64,000 nucleotides of DNA from Natrinema salaciae. GTDB lineage: Archaea; Halobacteriota; Halobacteria; Halobacteriales; Natrialbaceae. The position numbers and the translations under genes were made by a program. The stretch lies in NCBI RefSeq assembly GCF_900110865.1, contig NZ_FOFD01000001.1, positions 434,001-498,000 on the forward strand, in the 5' to 3' direction. This document shows positions 59,157-64,000 of this stretch, in pieces; position 1 is the stretch's first letter; each line of letters opens with the position of its first letter. Below the pieces are notes generated by a model. That model was not told the DNA's origin, made no database searches, and worked only from the letters and a program-made list of their open reading frames with translations.

Positions 59157-60029
59157 TCAGCCCACGATCAGCTCGAGTACGACGACGACGGCGGCGAGGA
59201 AGACGTGTTCGCCGTCGACGACGAACCCGTAGAACAGCGGGCCGCGATCGGGGGTCGCGAACGGGATGTAAGCGCAGACGTAGGCGTTCATCGCGAGCAC
59301 GACGAGGTACTCCCGCGGGACGATACCGGCCCCGACGAGGGCGACGACGGTCGCGGCGACGGCGACGGTCGCCAGCAGCGATAGCACGCGGGTCCACCTC
59401 GGCCCGAACAGGTTGGGGACCGTCGGGATGCCCGCCGCGCGGTCGCCCTCGATGTCCTTTACGTCGAAGATCACCGCGGCGATGGTGATCATGGTCGTGA
59501 TATAGGCGAAGAGAAACAGGATTCCCGGCGAGCGCAACTGGCCGTAGTAGTAGCCGACGCCGAGGGGAATCGCGCCCCAGGCGAACCCGACGACGAGGTT
59601 CTTCACGAAGAAGAGCTGCTTGACACCGCCGACGGAGTACAGGAGGACGACTACGAGCGGGAGGAGCATGTAAATCGCGCCGGGGAGTCCGAGGGAGACG
59701 GCGATCCCGACGGCAGCAAGGTAGAGGCCGATCACCGACACCAGCCAGAGTCTCCCGTACCGCTTCGTAAACGCTGCGCGCTGCGGGACGTTCTGTTCGT
59801 CCTCCTCGAGGTCGGTGAACCGGTTGACGGTGTAGACGAACATCGTGGCCGCAAAGAGGATGAAGAGGGGCAGGGGCTCGAGCGGGAGCCCGACGAGGAG
59901 AGCTGTCGTGACGGCGACGCTGACCGTGGCCAGCGAGATGAAGAGGTTGCTGTGGACCAGATATCGGAGGACGGTTTTGACGGACGCCGCCCACTTCGGC
60001 GTTCGACACGTTGCGGTGGGATTCCTCAC
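59157..60029 (-). CDS. UbiA family prenyltransferase
   Basis: A 290-residue polytopic membrane protein, 7-9 helices. The first Asp-rich motif NRFTDLEED gives N69, D73 and D77, the NxxxDxxxD-type motif of UbiA enzymes. The second is FDVKDIEGDRAAG with the Asp residues expected for Mg2+-pyrophosphate binding. Such enzymes attach isoprenoid chains to acceptors; in haloarchaea relatives make lycopene extensions or menaquinone. The start is ATG 60029, and the first segment is not conserved, so the true start could be later. It is divergent from sucCD. Confidence 0.88.
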   Translation of the reverse strand: MRNPTATCRTPKWAASVKTVLRYLVHSNLFISLATVSVAVTTALLVGLPLEPLPLFILFAATMFVYTVNRFTDLEEDEQNVPQRAAFTKRYGRLWLVSVIGLYLAAVGIAVSLGLPGAIYMLLPLVVVLLYSVGGVKQLFFVKNLVVGFAWGAIPLGVGYYYGQLRSPGILFLFAYITTMITIAAVIFDVKDIEGDRAAGIPTVPNLFGPRWTRVLSLLATVAVAATVVALVGAGIVPREYLVVLAMNAYVCAYIPFATPDRGPLFYGFVVDGEHVFLAAVVVVLELIVG

Positions 60030-60368
60030 GGCGGGTGTGCCTCGTGTGGGTGGTTAGGACAGGCGACGTTTGAATGCTGTGTCGGCTGGTGTCGACCGAT
60101 CATCGAGCGCGGCAAGCGGTGGCCTCGGCGGCAGGTGGTCGACGACCGATCGATGGAAAAACGACTACTCGTGGCACGGTTTCGGGACAGAGTTCGGACG
60201 TGCGGGTACGTCTCACCCACCTTCAGTTGAAAACCCACACAAAGAAGAGAACAAGCAAAACGGTCCGGTAGCGACGAACCCGGTGTAGTCGATACACGTC
60301 GATGGATATCCCGTGGCGAGTGGAAACTGGCAGGATTTAAGCAAGGCCGGAACGCCCGTTCGAATGGC
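60030..60368. other. Divergent intergenic region, UbiA gene and sucCD
   Basis: 339 bp with no convincing gene. The sucC promoter is TTTAAGC at 60335-60341, about 28 nt before the ATG at 60369. A purine-rich, A-rich stretch (about 60218-60262, including the palindrome TTCAGTTGAA and gaaaacccac) is unusual in this G+C-rich genome. Minus-strand frames here are Ser/Arg-rich and were not called. Confidence 0.5.
60335..60341 (+). promoter_or_regulatory. sucCD promoter (TATA-like)
   Basis: TTTAAGC lies 28-34 nt before the sucC ATG at 60369, the same distance seen for other promoters here. An out-of-frame ATG at 60364 (ATGGCATGA) would encode two residues and stop, overlapping the true start; it is not used. 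Confidence 0.6.
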
Positions 60369-61520
60369 ATGAAATTACACGAGTATCAGGCGAAGAGCGT
60401 CTTCGCCGATGCCGGGATTCCGACGCCGGACTCGCAACTCGCTTCCGATGTCGACGGCGTCGTCGCTGCGGCCGACGAGATCGGGTATCCGGTCGCGGTG
60501 AAAGCGCAGGTACAGGTCGGCGGCCGGGGAAAGGCCGGCGGAATCGAACTCGTCGAGGACGAGGACGAGGCCCGAGCGGCGGCCGAGTCGATCCTCGGCA
60601 TGGATCTGAAGGGGTATCACGTCGATCGCGTCCTCGTCGAGGAAGCGGTCGACTTCACGAACGAGCTCTACGTCGGGATCACGATGGACCGCGGCGAGGG
60701 GAAACCCGTCGCGATGGTCTCGACCAGGGGCGGCGTCAACATCGAGGAGGTCGCCGAGGAGGACCCCGATGCGATCGCCCGCGAACACATCGACCCGTCC
60801 TTCGGGATGCACCCTTACCAGGCCCGCAAGGCCGTCTACGACGCTGGCGTCGACCAATCGGTCGCGCGCGACGTCTCGAGCGTCCTGACCACGCTCTATC
60901 AGCTCTGGGACGACAAGGACGGCGCTGACGCCGAGATCAACCCGCTGATGGTCACGAGCGACGACGAAGTCATCGCGGCCGACGCCGTGATGAACATCGA
61001 CGAGGACGCGCTGTTCCGACAGCCAGAACTCGCCGAGATGGAAGAAGAAGCGGCCGGCGGCGACGAACTCGAGCAGAAGGCCGACGAGTACGACTTCGAC
61101 TACGTCCGCCTGGACGGCAACGTCGGCATCATCGGCAACGGTGCGGGGCTCGTGATGACGACGCTGGATCTGGTCGACCACTACGGCGGCCAGCCCGCGA
61201 ACTTCCTGGACGTCGGCGGCGGTGCGAAAGCCGAACGCATCGCGAACGCGCTCGATATGGTGTTCTCGGACGACAACGTCGATAGCGTCGTCTTCAACAT
61301 CTTCGGCGGGATCACCCGCGGCGACGAGGTTGCCAAGGGGATCAACGAGGCGCTCGAGCAGTTCGACGAGATCCCCAAGCCGGTCGTCGTCCGACTGGCC
61401 GGGACCAACTGGGAGGAGGGTATGGAAATTCTCAACGAGGACCTCGTGACGGTCGAACAGACCCTCGAGGACGCGGTCCAGCGTGCCGTCGAGTACGCTG
61501 GGGAGGTGAACGACCAATGA
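60369..61520 (+). CDS. sucC: Succinyl-CoA synthetase beta subunit
   Basis: A 383-residue ATP-grasp protein. It starts [17 protein letters not shown], then [18 protein letters not shown] (ATP-grasp loop), the later EINPLMV and [11 protein letters not shown], and the C-terminal [17 protein letters not shown]. It makes ATP or GTP from succinyl-CoA in the citric acid cycle. Residues of the [12 protein letters not shown] and NIFGGITR segments contact CoA and the alpha subunit. It overlaps sucD by 4 nt. Confidence 0.96.
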   Translation: MKLHEYQAKSVFADAGIPTPDSQLASDVDGVVAAADEIGYPVAVKAQVQVGGRGKAGGIELVEDEDEARAAAESILGMDLKGYHVDRVLVEEAVDFTNELYVGITMDRGEGKPVAMVSTRGGVNIEEVAEEDPDAIAREHIDPSFGMHPYQARKAVYDAGVDQSVARDVSSVLTTLYQLWDDKDGADAEINPLMVTSDDEVIAADAVMNIDEDALFRQPELAEMEEEAAGGDELEQKADEYDFDYVRLDGNVGIIGNGAGLVMTTLDLVDHYGGQPANFLDVGGGAKAERIANALDMVFSDDNVDSVVFNIFGGITRGDEVAKGINEALEQFDEIPKPVVVRLAGTNWEEGMEILNEDLVTVEQTLEDAVQRAVEYAGEVNDQ

Positions 61521-62389
61521 GCGTACTAGTCGACGACGACACGCGCGTCGTGGTACAGGGCATCACCGGCGGGGAAGGGAAGTTCCACGCCGAGCAGATG
61601 ATGGAGTACGGTACCAACGTCGTGGCCGGCGCGGTCCCCGGCAAGGGCGGACAGGAAGCCGCCGGCGTCCCGGTTTACGACACGGTCCACGAGGCGGTGG
61701 ACGAGGAGAACGCCGATACGTCCGTGATCTTCGTCCCGCCGGCGTTCGCCGGGGACGCGATTTTCGAATCGCTGGATTCCGGACTCGACCTCGCGGTCGC
61801 GATCACGGAGGGCATTCCGACCCAGGACATGGCGCGTGTCAACAAGCGCCTCTCCGAGACCGATACCCGTCTCATCGGCCCGAACTGTCCCGGCCTCATC
61901 ACCCCTGGCGAGGCCAAACTCGGCATCCTCCCCGGCAACATCTTCGCCGAGGGGAACGTCGGGCTGGTCTCCCGCTCGGGGACCCTGACCTACCAGGTCG
62001 TCGACAGCCTGACCAATCGCGGTATCGGCCAGACCACCGCTATCGGTATCGGCGGCGACCCGATCATCGGCACCGACTTCGTCGACGCCCTCGAACTGTT
62101 CGAGGACGACCCCGACACCGACGCGATCGTCATGTGCGGTGAGATCGGTGGCGAAGACGAGGAGGAGGCGGCAGCGTTCATCGACGACTACGTCGACACG
62201 CCGGTCGCCGGCTTCATCGCCGGCCGTACCGCACCGCCGGGCAAGCGGATGGGCCACGCCGGTGCGATCGTCTCCGGCTCGGGCACCGGGACCGCAGAGA
62301 GCAAGATCAGCGCGCTCAACGACGCCGGCGTCCCCGTCGGCGACACGCCCGAGGAAGTCGCCGACCACATCGAAGAATTCCTGGCGTAA
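61517..62389 (+). CDS. sucD: Succinyl-CoA synthetase alpha subunit
   Basis: A 290-residue alpha subunit. It starts [39 protein letters not shown] is the CoA-binding Gly-rich loop. The middle has [18 protein letters not shown] and the end [20 protein letters not shown], in which the His is the phosphorylated active-site residue. It pairs with SucC. The ATG lies in an ATGA overlap with the sucC stop. Confidence 0.96.
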   Translation: MSVLVDDDTRVVVQGITGGEGKFHAEQMMEYGTNVVAGAVPGKGGQEAAGVPVYDTVHEAVDEENADTSVIFVPPAFAGDAIFESLDSGLDLAVAITEGIPTQDMARVNKRLSETDTRLIGPNCPGLITPGEAKLGILPGNIFAEGNVGLVSRSGTLTYQVVDSLTNRGIGQTTAIGIGGDPIIGTDFVDALELFEDDPDTDAIVMCGEIGGEDEEEAAAFIDDYVDTPVAGFIAGRTAPPGKRMGHAGAIVSGSGTGTAESKISALNDAGVPVGDTPEEVADHIEEFLA

Positions 62390-62492
62390 CCCCCTCGAAC
62401 GATCCTGCAGGCCGCTCGTACGCGGTCTGTACGCTTTTCTCGGTTCGGACGTCCCCGGCCGTTGCTCGTTCGCACCACGTTCATGACCGTGC

Positions 62493-62669
62493 GTGTCGTA
62501 CGTCGGGCCGACCGTGCCGGTCCACCTCGAGTGTGACGTCTGCGGGGACGCGCATACGATCCCGGAGCGACCGGACGATCCGGACGCGGGCGGAACGCAC
62601 TGTCCGGAGTGCGGGGGGAAACCGTTCACGGTCCATCGGAACGGGCTCACGTGGCATCCGGAGCCGTAA
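62493..62669 (+). CDS. Small zinc-ribbon protein (58 residues)
   Basis: A 58-residue gene starting at GTG 62493 with two zinc knuckles: CDVC (after HLE) and CPEC (before GGKPF). It ends GLTWHPEP. The CxxC...CxxC pattern with [12 protein letters not shown] and no membrane segment fits the many tiny haloarchaeal zinc proteins. The frame is open back to a TGA at 62484-62486. An alternative start is GTG 62514, giving a 51-residue protein beginning at the PVHLECDVC segment. It is 103 nt downstream of sucD. Confidence 0.62.
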   Translation: MSYVGPTVPVHLECDVCGDAHTIPERPDDPDAGGTHCPECGGKPFTVHRNGLTWHPEP

Positions 62670-62787
62670 TCGCGCTCGAGAGGGGATCACGCGGCCGTCG
62701 AGAAAACGAGTACGTATCGGGGGCGGAGCGTGGTGATCGATCGCGCCGGCGCGGCGACACCGGTGATTCGGCGAGCGGAGACGGTGG

Positions 62788-63549
62788 CTATCGGAACAGC
62801 CGGCCGGGGAACGATCGAAGCCGGCCGAAGAGGCCCCGTGATTCGTCGGCGGCCGTGAGGCCGTCATCGCCGTCCGTACTGTCGGTATCGTCGTCGGCGT
62901 CTCCGGTCGCAGTGGTGTCGCTCGCCGCGTCAGCAGACTTCGTCTGACTCGCCGAGGCCGCGTCGTCCCCGGTCGTAACGGCGATACTCGAGTTCGACAC
63001 GACCTCGCGGTCGGACCCGGAGCCGGCGTTGTCCCCGGTCTCACCGTTGGCCGTGGTCTCGGTCTCGGAAGCGATCTCCGCGTCCCCGCCGATCAGTTCG
63101 GACGCAGTGACGTCGTTCGTCTCGGTGGGCTCGTCACCGTCGGAGTCCTCGGTCTCCACCCAGAGGAACTCCTCGCCTTTCGTGCGGCCGGTCAACAGGA
63201 GGTCCGCGATCTCGTCGTCGTCGGCCAGCAGCTCGTCGGCAATCTCCGGCTCCGGTTCCGGCTCGTCCGCGCTCGCGATGATGTCAGCCGGACTCTCGTC
63301 GGCGAGAACGGCGTCGGCACCGCCGTCGTCGACCGCGTCGGCGCGGAGCTGTTCGAAGACGTCGGCGGCCGTCCTGTCCTCGACGCCCTCGGCCGTCTCC
63401 CCGTCGGTGGTCTCGTCCTCGTCCGGCGAAGTGGACCGACGTTCGTCCCCCGCGTCGTCGGTCTCGAACTCCCCGAACAGGTCGTCGACGCTCGAGCCGA
63501 TGTCGAACGCGCCGTCCCCCCGATTGGTGTCTATTGTGCTATCTGTCAT
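62788..63549 (-). CDS. Highly acidic protein, unknown function
   Basis: A 253-residue protein dominated by Asp, Glu, Ala, Thr and Ser. It starts MTDSTIDTNRGDGAFDIGSSVDDLFGEFE, has a helical middle (AADVFEQLRADAVDDGG, ADIIASADEPEPEPEIADELLADDDEIADLLLTG in part) and a basic, hydrophobic C-terminal end, RGLFGRLRSFPGRLFR. That tail resembles an amphipathic membrane- or protein-binding helix. No known domain is visible. Two dyads and a TATA box lie at its promoter, so its expression is probably tightly controlled. ATG 63549 is chosen; the extension to 63579 would include the operator. Confidence 0.72.
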   Translation of the reverse strand: MTDSTIDTNRGDGAFDIGSSVDDLFGEFETDDAGDERRSTSPDEDETTDGETAEGVEDRTAADVFEQLRADAVDDGGADAVLADESPADIIASADEPEPEPEIADELLADDDEIADLLLTGRTKGEEFLWVETEDSDGDEPTETNDVTASELIGGDAEIASETETTANGETGDNAGSGSDREVVSNSSIAVTTGDDAASASQTKSADAASDTTATGDADDDTDSTDGDDGLTAADESRGLFGRLRSFPGRLFR

Positions 63550-63560
63550 GTACTCGCTTC

Positions 63561-63580
63561 TGTGATACTGGATTATCACA
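63561..63580. promoter_or_regulatory. Perfect dyad upstream of the acidic-protein gene
   Basis: TGTGATA (63561-63567), 6-nt spacer CTGGAT, TATCACA (63574-63580). The 7-bp arms are perfect. It lies between the TATA-like TTAAAG (63584-63589 read on the minus strand) and the ATG at 63549, at the expected transcription start, so it is a candidate repressor site. Confidence 0.6.
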
Positions 63581-63598
63581 CGACTTTAATTTTTGGAA

Positions 63599-63625
63599 TT
63601 TTCTCAGTCACGATAGATGAGAAAA
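63599..63625. promoter_or_regulatory. Second inverted repeat upstream of the TATA box
   Basis: TTTTCTCA (63599-63606), 11-nt spacer, TGAGAAAA (63618-63625): perfect 8-bp arms. A nested pair GTCAC (63607-63611) and GTGAC (63626-63630) overlaps it. It is upstream of the TATA box of the acidic-protein gene, in the position of an activator or second repressor site. Confidence 0.55.
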
Positions 63626-63630
63626 GTGAC

Positions 63631-63925
63631 GTATTAGTGTACTGGCCGTCGGCGGTGTTCGACGGTCACAGAATTTGACAACTGGACAGGAACGTAGCGC
63701 TTCGCCACACGATTTGGAGACTCAGGGTTCGAGACAGGAAGCGGCGTATTCGATCGGCCAACCCACCCACGAGCGACGGGATGACGGGACCCGCTCGAAC
63801 GTTCGTGACCGAACGGACTGCGGACGTGTCATCGGCCCGCGTGCCTCGAGAACGACGCCGACGAGTTCGTCGAACCGGGGACGACGCTCGAGAATCAGTG
63901 TGGGGCCGCCGCGGGAGCCGTTCGG
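63631..63925. other. Intergenic region, nothing further seen
   Basis: 295 bp between the upstream control region of the acidic-protein gene and the partial gene at 63926. I see no reading frame with protein-like composition on either strand, no tRNA and no clear repeat. Confidence 0.4.
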
Positions 63926-64000
63926 TCAGCGGGACTCGACTGGGGTCCGATCGACGAAGTCGACGATGCGCTCCGCGATCTCCTCGCCGGCGTCTTCCTG
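63926..64000 (-). CDS. C-terminal end of a probable alpha/beta hydrolase (partial)
   Basis: The last 24 codons of a minus-strand gene enter from the right edge of the window and stop at TGA 63928-63926. They read EDAGEEIAERIVDFVDRTP, a helix like the C-terminal end of alpha/beta-fold hydrolases of the haloalkane-dehalogenase-like type (where a 'HFLQEDAGEEIA...' segment follows the catalytic His). Only the end is visible, so the name is tentative. Confidence 0.45.
   Translation of the reverse strand, partial: QEDAGEEIAERIVDFVDRTPVESR

Noticed and set aside
60364-60372. Out-of-frame ATG just upstream of sucC
   Set aside because: It encodes only two residues before a TGA and overlaps the real ATG at 60369. 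No evidence that it matters.
1-64000. CRISPR arrays, intact insertion sequences, prophage or replication origin
   Set aside because: I saw no regularly spaced repeats, no transposase or integrase frame, and no cdc6/orc1 gene with repeated origin boxes in the window.

Overview
The window is a gene-dense stretch of a haloarchaeal chromosome (class Halobacteria; the gene set fits the Natrialbales/Natrinema-Haloterrigena side, but that placement is inference). The evidence is high G+C, strongly acidic predicted proteins, short TATA-type A+T islands about 25-35 bp upstream of start codons that often allow no leader, and archaeal core genes: aPelota, archaeal RqcH, Top6A/B, proteasome alpha/beta, a RecJ/Cdc45-type protein and archaeal-type Elp3. 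There are about 60 protein genes, one tRNA (Glu, anticodon TTC), no rRNA, no CRISPR array and no intact transposon.

Layout. 0.1-5.9 kb: OsmC protein, DUF457 membrane hydrolase, UPF0173 MBL hydrolase, an S1/OB/DHH RecJ-like protein whose DHH motifs look inactivated, and a SHOCT protein. 5.9-12.1 kb: a complete, tightly overlapped mnhABCDEFG (Mrp) Na+/H+ antiporter operon on the minus strand. 12.3-22.2 kb: a translation theme, with Elp3 (tRNA wobble-U modification), RqcH (stalled-ribosome rescue) and aPelota (no-go rescue), plus a ZIP transporter and several small or unknown genes. 22.4-26.1 kb: an RND exporter with its 4-nt-overlapping TrmB-type regulator and a candidate operator at its promoter. 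26.4-34.7 kb: RNase Z-like MBL protein, zinc-ribbon protein, Nmad3-like protein, a DUF7344-type HTH protein divergent from a histidine kinase, NDH-2-type dehydrogenase, arginase, and DtxR/MntR-like and Rrf2-like regulators.

34.8-52.3 kb: the two type II topoisomerases, gyrB-gyrA on the minus strand and top6B-top6A on the plus strand, pointing away from each other. About 9 kb lies between them, holding psmA-psmB and a run of plus-strand accessory-looking genes: an NRAMP-family protein with altered metal-binding motifs, TauE/SafE permease, universal stress protein, an SGNH-hydrolase/pore-protein pair overlapping by 4 nt, a disulfide oxidoreductase with a His-rich tail, and a DsrE protein. 52.5-64 kb: MBL and fumarylacetoacetase-family hydrolases, tRNA-Glu, Lrp/AsnC regulator, HalOD1 protein, MOSC protein, HTH regulator, DUF5795-like zinc protein, UbiA prenyltransferase, sucCD, a 58-aa zinc-ribbon gene, a very acidic unknown protein behind two palindromes, and the 3' end of a probable alpha/beta hydrolase running off the right edge.

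The most interesting points are the degenerate DHH protein (possible Cdc45-like factor), the internal duplication in the haloarchaeal insertion of Top6B, the unusual NRAMP and K+-channel-like proteins with altered filters, the RqcH/Pelota proximity, the separation of the two topoisomerase pairs, and several perfect dyads at promoters (RND operon, DtxR, Lrp, HalOD1 and the acidic protein at 63.5 kb). Function calls come from motifs read by eye; no database search was run.
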